Below are positions 24,900 to 35,861 of a stretch of 64,000 nt of DNA, piece by piece; position 1 is the stretch's first letter; every line of letters begins with the position of its first letter. Made by a program: the position numbers and the translations under genes. The notes under the pieces were generated by a model. It made no database searches. It was not told where the DNA came from and saw only the letters and a program-made list of their open reading frames with translations. This stretch comes from Abelmoschus esculentus (taxonomy: Eukaryota > Streptophyta > Magnoliopsida > Malvales > Malvaceae): assembly GCA_035048815.1 (NCBI GenBank), contig JAUCBN010000043.1, positions 3,475,001 through 3,539,000 of the forward strand. The letters are read 5' to 3'.

Positions 24900-26480
24900 C
24901 ACGCTTATAAAATAATTTGTCAGCAAAGACATTTTAGTCCAAATGTAAACAACAAAGTTGATGGCTTGAAATGGATTTAATTCTCAATCATTTCACAACC
25001 AATCAATAATTGAAAACAAAACCCAACAAAATGCAGTGTTGGAAACACATGCCGGTTCACAGACATTGCAATTTACAAAAACACCCCCTCAAGTTCAGCA
25101 GCCACAAATAGAAACTGGGTTAAGTTTAATTAATAAAATAAATATTATTTAATTATATAATAATTCAGATTCCATTGATTTAATTGGAATGAGAGGATTG
25201 GGGCAATATTTTCAAGGTAATATTTATGAGATTTTTTTATTTAATTTCATGAAGTAGAGCAAGTGTTTCTTCATTTTATGGATTAACTTTTTTTTTGAAT
25301 ATTGATATTTTTTTCTTGAGATTTCCCTTCACACATTTACCTAAAATTATTGTATTTTTTTATGATATTTTTAATTTATTATTCAAATATCTCTAATTTA
25401 CGAAATAGATAAAAAAAACTACCTCGTGGCATGAAATAAAAAATCTCCTCACATTATTTGCCCCAAATACCCAAGATTTGCGTACAACTATGTGGACACC
25501 TAGGTCACAGCTCATACTCATCTGTAAGATGACGTGGCAAGACCGAGCAATATGATTGGTCTCACGTTGTTCACAGCTGTCACGGAACATGGATAGTAAC
25601 AAACAGAAGATCTGTTCCTTCGTTTGTTTGGAGAGATCTGTTTTTTATCTTTTTTTAAGGTAAGGGATAAATCTCAGCCGTTGGATTATAAAGATGGTGG
25701 TGGGTCCCAATCATACCCTAAACATATTGTTTTTTAAAAGGAAATGTTTCGGGTGGTGGGTAGAAATCGCAGCGGAAAGAGGTTGGCCTTCAAATATTGG
25801 ATTTTTATTTTTGGATATTATGGCCCGGGACATGCCAACTTTTAGTATACGGGTCGGGTGGACTAAAATACGGTTAACACAATTTTTTTTTATCATTTTG
25901 GTTAGAATGTAAATTATATTCGTTTATTTGTTAAATTATATTAAACATATAAAATAAAAAATAACAATAATTTATACTTTTTATTAAAATATTAAACAAT
26001 ACTTAATTTTTATTTTTGTTTGTTTATTATTTTAACGAACGGACATAGATAAAAAATTATGTTTGTTTAGTTATCTGTGCATTACATTCTTATAAACGTA
26101 TGTTAAATTTTATAAAAATAAAAATTTAAGACAATTTTAATTTTTCCGCACCATAAAATATAGCACGAAATGAAAATAAAACATTTTGTTATGGTTATAT
26201 TTCGAGTATCCTATGCAAATGTGCGGTAAGGAGAAAGGAACAATTATGAGGGTGTAGACAAGAAAATAAAAGAGGGTGGTTCTAACATGTTCCTTGTAGC
26301 TTGTAGTTGCAGGTCGCGTTCTTTTAAATTAGTGTAAACATAAATACACAATTATTTTACAATATTGAAAATTGAAAACTCACTCTAATTTTTTAGAGTT
26401 TACAGTTTTATCAATTAATGATTTTTTTTGTTATTGTAAACATTGATGGTCAAACTGATAGAAATTTAAACATGGGTACT
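24900..26480. other. Intergenic DNA between SINE and fra a 1-associated gene
   Basis: No gene is recognised. 25480-25560 and 25660-25720 are less AT-rich and contain TGACGTGGCAAG and TCTCAGCCGTTGGAT. Such words are common in plant promoters and in captured promoter pieces, but no start of transcription can be tied to them. A 72-codon frame at 25694 has no recognisable motif. Confidence 0.45.
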
Positions 26481-26496
26481 GCAATATTTCAACAGG

Positions 26497-26643
26497 CCTA
26501 GTTCAGCAACACCTGGTGGAGCAAGATACTCCTCGACATGAAACTCAAGGGCATCTACCACATGACCTAGAGGAGGACGATGAGGATATAGAAGACCTGA
26601 ATTATATACCACGTTTCTCAAGAAAATTGAAGAAAACAAGATG
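26497..26643 (+). pseudogene. Short acidic/basic coding-like fragment, origin unknown
   Basis: On the plus strand about 48 codons stay open and end at TGA 26641-26643. The translation is acidic in the middle (LEEDDEDIEDLNYIPRFSRK) and basic at the end (KLKKTR). It has no good ATG start and lies just beyond the 3' end of the gene that stops at 26670 on the other strand. Its composition resembles pieces of retroelement polyproteins, but I cannot assign it. Chance is possible. Confidence 0.25.
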
Positions 26644-26669
26644 ATGCTAGATCTTAGGGGAAAAAAACT

Positions 26670-28388
26670 TCAAACATCTTTAGCTAAACCTGACAAATCG
26701 ATGTGCCCGGATTCATTGGGTTTAGGAGAAGCTTTCTTCTGAGGATGATCTTCAACAGGTATTCCTCGCCTTGTAGATCCCCTGCTGCTATAAAAATCTC
26801 CAAAAGCATCGAAGAAGTCATTTTTCATCTCCTCGGCAGCATCAAAGAAACGATTAACCCCACCAAAGAACTCGCGTTCAATTGCCTCCAAGTCGTTGTG
26901 TAGCCCGGGAAAATCAAACGTGCCTTCCATGTGTGATCCTGATGAGAAATTCCCTTTTAACATGTGCTCTGTGACATCCTCCTCGGTATACTCTTTGTTG
27001 GACTGCAATACTTCAACTGGCCTAGTTCAAACATACAGAAAAATGTAGTAAGAAATCAAACACTGTGATTAAACCTAAAGTGTGAAGGAAAAAGTTGCAC
27101 CAAACTTTACAAGTTCATGTATCTAGTTTCAAGCATAAACGGCAAAATAGACCCATCCAGAGGGATATTAACCATTTGCACAGAAAAAAGAAAGATACTA
27201 TCCATTTCCGCCCAAGTTCTGCAGCAGTCTCCACGGAGAACATTACACAGGATCAGTTAAAGCATTGGAATATTTTTATGACAATCACAGCTTGTGCTAG
27301 TTTTTTTCCCCACTAAAAATGGAATAAAATCGAAACTAGCTTAATTGACATTATTTACCTAGGCATTTGTGTCTTCAAAATTTCATCAAAATTTCAACAT
27401 TTTTATGGCTGTCTTTCTTACCATCTCTTCTATGGATGATAAAGCATCAAATATCTTACATAGATAGTTCATATTGCATTTGTTAGACCAAAGTTAGCTA
27501 GAATTTTCACACACTTAAAGCCAAAGTTCAAATAGCAAACATATGAAAAGAGCTGCAAGCACAATTTTTACACGGTTCAACATACGCCCACTATCTCTAT
27601 GTTGGCCAACAAAATCAAAATGAAATTGAAACAAAAATGTTTTAAATACACTTGTTCCCTATGATTGGTAACATGAACTTGAAAAATTCGATTTGAATTT
27701 CATTTGCTAAATGAAACGTACAACGTGAAAATCAGGTATAATTAGCTAAGATTCAATATTATTATATATTTTGGTAGTATAATAACATGTATCTCAAATA
27801 TAAAAAATATCTATAAAAACTTTAAATTCACCACTAAATAGGAGGCATATAACAAATTCAAGATTCATTAATGTACCAAATATATTTAACGAACAGAAAT
27901 ACTATTTTAAAATCTAAGTTCTCCAAAGGCGGCCTTATATAACTAAAAAACAAAATTTGCCTAAATCATGTTCACGTGATTCAATTCTTTGGAAGTCAAA
28001 CAATTCAGTGGAATACAAACTTTGCAGTAAATTGCGATTTTATTTCGTTCTACTCCAAAAAAGGTTTTTAAAATTGTTCAAGAAATTCAATATAAAAATT
28101 AATTAATGTAAATTAGGGTTCATTTTCTGATGACTACAACAGGTTATGGATCTCAACATTATTCCAACAATAATCAAAAGGAAAAATGAGGTTAAATGAT
28201 CGAATAAGTTACCTTCCAACGCATTCTCTGAGAACTTCAGTTTTCTCGCACTTTCGAACGAACTTTCCAGGCTCGATTTCTTCCGTCTTGCAGTTCGATC
28301 GCACCACCTTCCGGGTAGAGCATCGATCGCCGTCCCGAGCGGTTGCTCCAACGGCGTCGTTCGGTTCGTTTTTCCACACCCAACCCAT
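26670..28388 (-). CDS. Mal d 1/fra a 1-associated-like protein, 175 aa
   Basis: The two coding exons are 28388-28213 and 27021-26670, joined across a 1.19-kb intron in frame. The protein starts MGWVWKNEPNDAVGA. An N-terminal part with conserved Cys/Arg (RCSTRKVVRSNCKTEE, then RKCEKTEVLRECVGR) is followed by NKEYTEEDVTEHM, FDFPGLHNDLEAIEREFFGG and FFDAAEEMKNDFFDAFGDF. It ends GHIDLSGLAKDV. This order matches the plant fra a 1-/Mal d 1-associated family, named for binding PR-10-type allergens; its biochemical role is unknown. The first exon is split from the rest, so a frame starting MEQPLGTAID on the same strand is only its shadow. A TATA-like element (28427-28433) lies close to the ATG, implying a short leader. 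Confidence 0.9.
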
Positions 28389-28426
28389 TTTTTTCTTTTT
28401 CTGGCGTTTCTGTTCGAGACTTACCC

Positions 28427-28502
28427 TTATATACCTGTTACTTTTTTTCTGCGCAAGGTACTAGAAACATCCTTTGTTTTATTGGGCCAAGCGTAAGGCC
28501 CA
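28427..28502 (-). promoter_or_regulatory. TATA-like element and paired site II motifs of the 28388 gene
   Basis: TGGGCC at 28483-28488 and its complement GGCCCA at 28497-28502 lie 95-115 bp upstream of the start codon. TATATAA on the minus strand is at about 28433-28427. Paired TGGGCC/T site II elements are bound by TCP factors and occur in promoters of growth-related housekeeping genes and genes for mitochondrial proteins. Confidence 0.6.
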
Positions 28503-28834
28503 ATGATATGAATGGTTGAGATTTAGATAAATTAATGCCCAATAATTTGATACTTGCTTTTCTCACATTTTTATTTTTTTATATTAATTTTTATTTATAC
28601 AAAAAAAAACTATAAATAGTCAAATGCTTCCTCATTTTTTATTTATTTCACAGTGAATTACCTAATTTATACCTTATTTATTCATTTTTACGAAGATTTC
28701 AATCATGTATAATGAATTGTATATTTGATAATTCAAATTATATTTTGGATATTATATTCTATCTCACAAAATATTGAAAGAAAAAAATTTGTTTTATGTT
28801 ATTTAACTTAATATTATACTTGTAAATATTTGTA

Positions 28835-29232
28835 ATTATTATTAGTACAAAATAATATTTGTTGAAACTCGTCACAAATAATGCTTATATATGTGTTTAC
28901 ATATTTCTAGCCACTATTTAGATGTGTATCACGACAAAATCTAACACTAATAGTAATAATATTTGTTACAAAATCATTATCACTAATACTAATAATATTT
29001 GTGACAAAATCATTATACTGATAATATTTGTGACAAAATTTGTCTGTCATTGATTCATTTGAGACAAAACACATGGTCACTAAGAGATTGAATTAGACAA
29101 TATCACTAAAGTTGTCACTATTGACGGAGTTATTTGTGACGATAGGTGATAAATTGGTAATAACTTTTTTAACCAAAATTAATACTTTTAGTGACATTTT
29201 CACAGCCACTAAAAATATAATTTCTTGTAATG
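28835..29232. mobile_element. CACTA-like non-autonomous fragment
   Basis: The right terminus, read on the minus strand, is CATTACAAGAAATTATATTT, one base from the CACTACAAGAAA end of plant CACTA (En/Spm) elements. Inside, short words TTTGTGACAAAAT and TTTAGTGAC repeat in the subterminal region as in that superfamily. A matching left terminus was not found, so the copy is probably truncated. Confidence 0.55.
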
Positions 29233-29269
29233 TAAATTGGTGTTGAGTTGACTTATGATACAAATTGAG

Positions 29270-29783
29270 TAGGGGTATATGGGTGATAACGAGCCGAGCC
29301 CAAGCCAGGCCAGACTCGGCTCGGAAACAAGCATATCTAGACTCGGTTCGGCTCGAGGCTTGCCGAGCTCGAAATTTTAGGCTCGAGCTCGGCTCGAAAA
29401 TAATATTACTGGGCTCGGCTCGGGCTCAAAGCTCGTCAGACTCGGCTCGGTTTGGCTCGAAATTGACAATTTTCTATATTATTTTTATTATTTATTTATT
29501 TATTTATAGTTTATTTTTTATTTATTATTTATAGTTTTGTAAATTTGTTTTAGTTGATAATATTCAATTTGTTTTATTTAATTTATTTTTAGTGGATTTA
29601 CTCAATTATTTTATTATTTTTCTTTGGTAAACAAATTATTTTTAATGTGTATATATATATAATTATTCCGAGCCTGTTCACGAGCTTTTCGGGCTCGGCT
29701 CGTTTAAATCCCGAGCCCGAGTCGAGCTCACTCGAGCCGAGCCCGAATAGCTCGCGAGCCGGCCAGGCTCATTATCACCCCTA
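29270..29783. mobile_element. hAT-like MITE rich in GAGCCGAGC words
   Basis: The left end reads AGGGGTATATGGGTGATAAC, then dense GAGCC/GGCTCG repeats. The reverse complement of the right end reads TAGGGGTGATAATGAGCC. The GC-rich arms (29281-29465 and 29665-29775) enclose an AT-rich core. Elements with TAGGGGTG ends and such low-complexity arms are common non-autonomous hAT-type elements of plants. No clean 8-bp duplication was identified, and the superfamily is inferred. Confidence 0.65.
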
Positions 29784-29789
29784 GCTTCA

Positions 29790-30849
29790 TATATGGTATA
29801 CGATAGGCACCTATCAACTTGCAAAACATATCTTGGTTCATTAAAGAGCTTAGCAAGGTTGAAAAGGAGTAATAAAATTTCTAGGGTTTTAAGTAAAGCC
29901 TATGGAGCCAATAAAATATCGTATGGATATTTGCTAGGGTAAACAAATACCAAGACCTAATCAACTAGTCCAGCTCTGAATTATCCACTATGAAAAGAAC
30001 AAAAGATCTAATGGTAATGAAACAACACAGGTTTTGGCCGTGTGTGTGTGTTTAACTTACATATTATCAAGGAGTCTTCAACCGGATGTTCAATCAAATC
30101 ATACCTGAAAAAAGTAATCAAAGATGAAACATAAATGATCACTTATCTAACAGAGTTTGCAGTTTGCGGTCTAGAAACTGATTCTAAAATGGTTATCATA
30201 GGTTACTCTTGTGTTATGATGATGCGTGCCAATGGGATTAATAACCAAATCCTTTTTATTTTTAAAAATGATGAGATCCTGTAGCCAATTATCAAGTGTG
30301 CCAACTGAGAACTTTTTCTTCTTCACTATACAAAGACTTTTTTTTTTTTTGACAAATTCACTATTACAAAGATGCATATAAACTAGAAAACATGAGACAA
30401 AAATGGAGGTCGGGTATATGGAAATTTTAAAGTTTCCACTATCAAAATAAAATTTACTCACATCCATTATTATCATTCTCCTTAATCCTTAAGGTTTCCG
30501 GTCCCATAATAAACATTGCAAGAGCTGCATAAACCTGAAATTAACATGAAATGACTTAGAAGTGTTGCCGAAATAACCTAGACCTTGGTGATTTCTAAGG
30601 TAAGAACCGAAATTTCCAATCATATATAAGACTCAAAACCAAATCCCAAAGGGATAACTCAGAATGGCCATATCATTTTGCATGGAATATTGAATCCATG
30701 ATAGGACAAGAGTGATATTTTGTCTCAGCCAGAGGTTTCTTTAACATATCCATCTAAATAAGTAGACATTACATAACTTCAGGAGTAGACAACAACCCAG
30801 CATGAAGGAAATTGTTAAAACAAGGGACAAAAAGAATCCATTACCTCTA
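29790..30849 (-). other. Region downstream of HSCB with exon-like pieces
   Basis: No complete gene is seen. On the minus strand two segments have proper splice borders: 30534-30462 (acceptor TTTCAG, donor GTGAGT; translates VYAALAMFIMGPETLRIK) and 30104-30061 (acceptor TTTTCAG, donor GTAAGT). They do not join in frame to each other. They could be exons of an alternative HSCB 3' end or relics. Confidence 0.35.
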
Positions 30850-32876
30850 TTAAAGCTTCTTCAAAATTTCTTCATTTGCACGCTGATAGTAAGTCATCTT
30901 CTGGATACAAGCCACAGCTTCATCAAAATTCCTTCTTCGAAATGCATTTGCAAAAGAGTTAGATGTTTCTTCAAATTTCTCCTTCATCTGCAAAAGACCA
31001 GAAAACAAATGAATTAAGTTTGCTAAAATATGTTAAGGTATACAAACTCTCAATGAAGCAGTGCTTGAAACACTGTATTAACTTGATACATAGAGTTTAA
31101 GCAAATGAAGGTGGTAAACAGCGAGGTCTCCCACATTTAGGCAGGCATAGCCATGCCAAGCACCAACATTGCTCACTTTGCTTTTCCCCATCATGTAAAG
31201 GAAATGGAGGCAGAATCCAATATTTCATTATGTGCAGGTAGCACAACTCAAATTGGAAAAGAACTCCAAAGCATGTACAATTAAACATGTATTGGGCAGT
31301 TGCAAGTAGCAGTCCGATGCAGGAAACCTAAAGAACACTATGAGTTCAACGTATAGCATTGAAGATTGTCGAACTAGCCATTTTGATAACTGCAGTCAGC
31401 CTTGCTTAGAAATGAACAACCCAAATAATAACTAGAGAAAAACATCATGACTGTCTAACCTGATGCTACTACTCTATTCACACAAGAAAGCATGAAGATT
31501 GAGAACTCTTTGTCATACCTGAGACTGAATCTGATTCAGAGCTCGCGAATCTGGAGCCTCTTCTACAGCTTCCCTGATTTCCATAATCTGTATAAATAGA
31601 AACGCATAATCGTGGACCAATTTTTTAAAATAAAGCCACCAAGGAAAGCTAAGCATCTAAAGAATAATTTTCAAAAAAATTTCAACTACCTCAGTGAGCA
31701 ACTCTAGATCCGAAACCGTCTGTTCTTCATCAACATCTACTCCTTCAAGCCTCAACTGATGAAAACAGAAAATATCAAATTCACAAAGATATTCAAATAC
31801 CGGAATTTTTTTTGAAAAGACAAATGCCAGAAAATCAATATATAAAAAGGGTGGACAATGAAATAAAAGGGTTCAAAGAAAGTATGATCAAGAAAATCTA
31901 CTTTCTTTTAGCATAATTCAAATCAATTAGACCATGAATCAAATGCATCCGTGTCAATCGGCCTATTAGTGTTAACAAAAAAGAGAAAATTCAACAACAA
32001 GCATATTTGATCTAAGGTGTATTCTAAAGCCATTTCACAATTACACAGATAATATCACTCAAAACCATCTTGATTATATTTACTAGTATGCAAAACTATC
32101 ACTTCAAGAAAATTAAAATATCAGGACTATGCGTGCTAACAAAACGTCAGAAACAGTACAGGAACACTTACAATGTATATCGCCCTAGACAACGGCTTGC
32201 TAAGCGTGCGATATGCATCGATAACATGGGCAGATTGTTCAGCAGCATATTCTCTCTCTTTCTAATAATTCCACAAAATAATTATAAATCTAAAAATTGA
32301 TATGAATCCTAAACTAATTTATTTGTTTGGAATGAGAAAACCTCCGATTTTGAATGAACAAGGTCAGGATGCAATTTCTTCTGCCATTCCTTGTACCTCC
32401 CTTCTAAGCCATCAACCTCAATTTCATACTTTTTCTCTCTGTTAATATATTTTTTTAAATTACATGACAAACGAGGAAATGAAAGAAAATTGGGGGAAAT
32501 GAAACTACCAGGAAAAAACACACACTTACAGTCCAAAAATCTGAAAGTAATCGATGGATAAATCAAGAGGCTGAATGCTCCGGCAGGAATCACAGTACAA
32601 GAACGGCGTCGAGCCAGGCGCGTCGGCGACACATTTCCAACACCGTTTCGTTGTAGAATCGAGTTTTGCTGCGGATTGCGAGCAGAAACTTAGAAAGGAT
32701 AATTTTGAATCATTGAAAAAATCAAGGCCGTGGCGTGGAGGAACCCTAGAAGAAGATTGGTGGTGAAAGGATGGAAATTGTGAATTTACAGAGAAAGGAT
32801 CCAAACGACATGCCGTGGGAAGAACTCTGCGGAAAACGGTGGAGACAGGATTCCATAGCTGCTTCGTCTTGTACAT
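30850..32876 (-). CDS. HSCB: Fe-S cluster co-chaperone HscB (J-domain protein)
   Basis: Coding exons are 32876-32530, 32438-32342, 32261-32172, 31755-31690, 31587-31519 and 30987-30850, giving 268 residues in frame. The N-terminal 75 or so residues are basic and Ser-rich, as in an organelle-targeting peptide. A zinc-binding Cys4 motif follows (CWKC...CDSC), typical of eukaryotic HscB. The J domain begins DYFQIFGLEKKYEIE and carries the HPD triad in KKLHPDLVHSKSE. The C-terminal coiled HscB domain includes VDVDEEQTVSDLELLTE, IMEIREAVEEA and NFDEAVACIQKMTYYQR, the surface that binds the scaffold ISU. HscB stimulates the Hsp70 partner that transfers Fe-S clusters in mitochondria; the Arabidopsis protein is also reported in the cytosol. 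The in-frame ATG at 32981 was not used because a TATA-like ACTATAAGAAG lies just before it. Confidence 0.92.
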
Positions 32877-33113
32877 TTTTTCTTTCTCTTTTACTTCTAA
32901 ACTCAGGAAGGAAGCACAGATTTGAACCCTGCGGCCTATAGAGCCCAAAGCCAATCTAAAACCAATGGGCCGAATCTCCAATTCTTCTTATAGTGGCCCA
33001 AATTAACATTTCAACTTTTTTTTTTATTACTTAATTAAACTTCATAGCCACTCCGTTTCCTTCCTCAACCAGTTCGGCAGATCCATCCACCCAAAACAAC
33101 AATTTTGAAACCC
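32877..33113. promoter_or_regulatory. Shared promoter between HSCB and expp1 gene
   Basis: Only 237 bp separate the two divergent start codons. The interval contains TGGGCC (32966-32971) and GGCCCA (32995-33000), a pair of TCP-bound site II elements, plus a TATA-like ACTATAAGAAG on the HSCB side. Site II pairs are typical of nuclear genes for mitochondrial proteins, which fits HSCB. Joint control of both genes is inferred from spacing. Confidence 0.6.
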
Positions 33114-34383
33114 ATGTCGAAATCGGCGGTCTACACTCTTATCCTCCTGCTAACGGCGGCGCCGTTGTTGGTGGAATCAAGCGACGACACGAACCGCGCC
33201 TACTTGCCTTGTTCCGACACGAGAGTCCAGATATCGGATGGGTTCACTTTTGGGATCGCGTTCGCACAAAGGACATCCTTCATCTTCAACAACACGCTTC
33301 AGTTGTCGCCTTGCGATCGAAGGCTCTCGTTATCGACCTCCGCTTCTCGCCTCGCTCTCTTTAGACCGAAAGTTGATGAGATCTCTCTCATCACCATCAA
33401 CACATCTACTTTTTCTCCGGTCAGCCCTCACTATTATTCTATCTTTTTAAAGATAATTTCTTGATTTTTTTCCTACAAAATTTCTGGGATGGTGAGATCT
33501 GAGGACCCATGGTTAGAATTAACTTAATTTGTGAGCTTACTTCGATCTCTAAGTTCCCGTTTTTGTGTTTTCTTAATGAGTAAAGGCAAATACGATAGGA
33601 GTAAAAGCTTAGTTAACTAAAATTGGTTAAACGATTGAACTAATACTTGTTTAAATCACACTTATGGTAATAAATTATGCTTGTAACAAGTAGTAAAAGT
33701 GACAACCAAACATTGCCTAAATTGGCAAATTTATTCTTAACAAGCCAAATAATGAATTTGGAGCATTTCCTTCATCTTGGGAAGTCACATACTTGTAATT
33801 CTATCACATGAATACGATGTAATAATGCCTGAAAGCTTTGGAATTTTCAGGACTCAGTTGGTGGGTATATGGTTGCATTCGCTGGTCGAAAATATGCTGC
33901 AAGGTCCCTGCCTGCATTTGTTGCAAACGGCACCTACACTGTAACAAGCTTCACACTTGTAAGGAACTAAGAAGAATTCAATTTTCTTTTTCTATGGTAT
34001 TCTTTTTTTTTTTTTTTTTTTTGAACCTTGGTTAAGGACTTCAGAAACTGATGGTGGCTTCGTATATGCAGGTGCTCGAGTTTAAGAAAGGCAGGCTGCA
34101 AAACTTGTTTTGGAAAAGGGATGGTTGCGCACAATGTTCGGGGAAATCAAATTTTGTGTGCCTAAACAAACAAGATTGTGCAATTAATACAAACAGCTGC
34201 AAAAACCGTGGAGGTTCTGTTGATTGCAGTATCGGTATACAACTAGCATTTTCTGGAACAGATAAGCACCTTTCTGCCCTGAATTCATGGTACGAAGTTG
34301 AGAACCTTCGGCAGTACTCACTGTTTGGTCTTTATTCTAATCTCAGAGATTCTCTCACTAGCCAATATAACAAGATCTTTTGA
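33114..34383 (+). CDS. expp1-family secreted protein, 241 aa
   Basis: The three exons, 33114-33419, 33851-33958 and 34072-34383, join in phase 0. The first residues MSKSAVYTLILLLTAAPLLV form a signal peptide with probable cleavage near VES-SD. The mature part has conserved pieces: YLPCSDTRVQISDGFTFGIA, QLSPCDRRLSL, FRPKVDEISLITIN, GGYMVAFAGRKYAARS, NLFWKRDGCAQC, a Cys-rich stretch CLNKQDCAINTNSCKN and WYEVENLRQYSLF. This matches the plant expp1 protein precursor family (for example At3g44150, from memory), whose function is unknown. Ten or so Cys and NNT/NGT/NTS sequons suit an extracellular disulfide-bonded glycoprotein. It is divergent from HSCB. The ATG at 33114 is the only AUG ahead of the signal peptide. 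Confidence 0.88.
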
Positions 34384-34883
34384 TGGTGCTTTTCATAATT
34401 GGTTGCATTTTCTTTTAGTTGTTCGTTTTGCTGTAATTCCTTTTCTCTGTGCTTTTCAATTGATGTTGGGTTTACATCTATTGTCGCCTCTATTCCTTTC
34501 GGGTGAAACTGCTGCTCTTACAGTTCGAAGAGTTATGTGGGTATATTATGTACAATTGTTTTTTATTTTTGTTTGTAATTACAAATATAATCCATATGGA
34601 TGCTTTGTTCTTCATGCTATCTAGCTTTTAACTTTTGATGTCATTAATGTTAGCTAACATCTTGAAAGATTTTCTGTTTTGGTTGGAATTTGATATTCTG
34701 TTTGTTATTAACTTATTTTGCAATTAGTCTTTATGATGCTGCACTTTTTCACAAAGCTAGCTTTACCTTTTTTGTTTTATTTGTCTGTTTTCTCCCTTGT
34801 TCAATGTGGACATGTTTAATAGGTTTCATGTTTTTACCTGAGCAGTTTTAGTCGTTGGTCTCTCTTCTTGTCAGCTTTTTTTA

Positions 34884-35272
34884 GGGTAAAATACACTCCA
34901 GATCACTCAAATTATGTGTTTGGTTACGAACATATCACAATTTTTTTCTTCTCTAAAAGTACCAATTTAGTCAGACGTTACAAAATAAATTGACAAATAA
35001 ATTATGACCCTAATGTCATCTATTAGGTAATACAATCACTTAAACTAATGGAATTTTGAATTATAATGGTTAAGCTTTTATCAATAATTTTGAATTAGGA
35101 CCATATTAGTAGTATGTATAAGTTTTGGGACTAAAATTGTTATTATACCATGTCAAGTTATAGGTGTTTCAATTTTGTAACAAAATTTTAATTGAGTGGC
35201 AAAATTGTATCTTCAAAGAAGTCCCGTTTGTAACCAAACACATAATTGAGTGACCTAGATGTATTTTAGCGT
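34884..35272. mobile_element. Inverted-repeat MITE downstream of expp1 gene
   Basis: The left arm reads AAAATACACTCCAGATCACT then ATTATGTGTTTGGTTACGAA. The reverse complement of the right arm reads AAAATACATCTAGGTCACTC then ATTATGTGTTTGGTTACAAA. About 45 bp of near-identical inverted ends enclose a non-coding core of roughly 300 bp. The superfamily is not settled because the flanks show no clean duplication. Confidence 0.65.
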
Positions 35273-35573
35273 ATTATTATTATTATTCATTATTTTCATA
35301 CCTTTTCTTCCAACCTTTGTAATATCAATATCTGAAGTATACTTTCGTTCATAGCCATAAAGTGCTGCGATTATTTCTTGTATCTTGCAGATCATGTTTG
35401 TCAATTTCATTTTTCTTGTAAATCATTTATGTTGCCATCTAATTCTCACCAAAGCTCAATTATCAAGTTTACCACCCCCTCCCCTCTTTCTTGTCTCTTC
35501 TTTAAGAAAAAGGGACCTGCCTAAACTTCATATCCGCAATTGAAGGTAAGTGGTAATAAATACTAATAGCACC

Positions 35574-35762
35574 AGTAGTATTTTACATTCTGGGAGAATA
35601 CAAGCAGTAGTATTTTACATCCCAGGACAATACAAAAACTTCTAGTTCACATTGTCTGAAAGTACATGCAGAGCTGGTATTTTACATTCTAGGACTACTA
35701 GTATTTTACAGCGCTGGGGAATAGAAGCAGTGGTGGTATTTTACATCCTAGAAGAGAACAAA
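35574..35762. repeat. Degenerate tandem repeat, unit about 35-45 bp
   Basis: The word GTATTTTACA followed by TTCTGGGAGAATA- or TCCCAGGACAATA-type sequence recurs five times (near 35577, 35609, 35679, 35701 and 35738). The units have diverged by substitution and indel. The block lies between the 3' ends of the convergent expp1 and B3 genes. Confidence 0.7.
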
Positions 35763-35861
35763 GTGAACTTTGCATGAATACTCGTTCATCACACATTCTC
35801 ACTTGGTTAAAGCTTTGTTTCTCTCCATTGTAGTGTTATTTTGCAACCGTGCTTTAAAGCT

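Noticed and set aside
25694..25912. 72-codon frame near 25694
   Set aside because: No motif, no splice context and low-complexity ends; probably chance.
29265..29534. 89-codon Arg/Ala-rich frame
   Set aside because: It is a translation of the GAGCCGAGC low-complexity arm of a hAT-like MITE.
32877..32981. Upstream in-frame ATG for HSCB
   Set aside because: It is only a few bases beyond a TATA-like element and adds residues not typical of the family.
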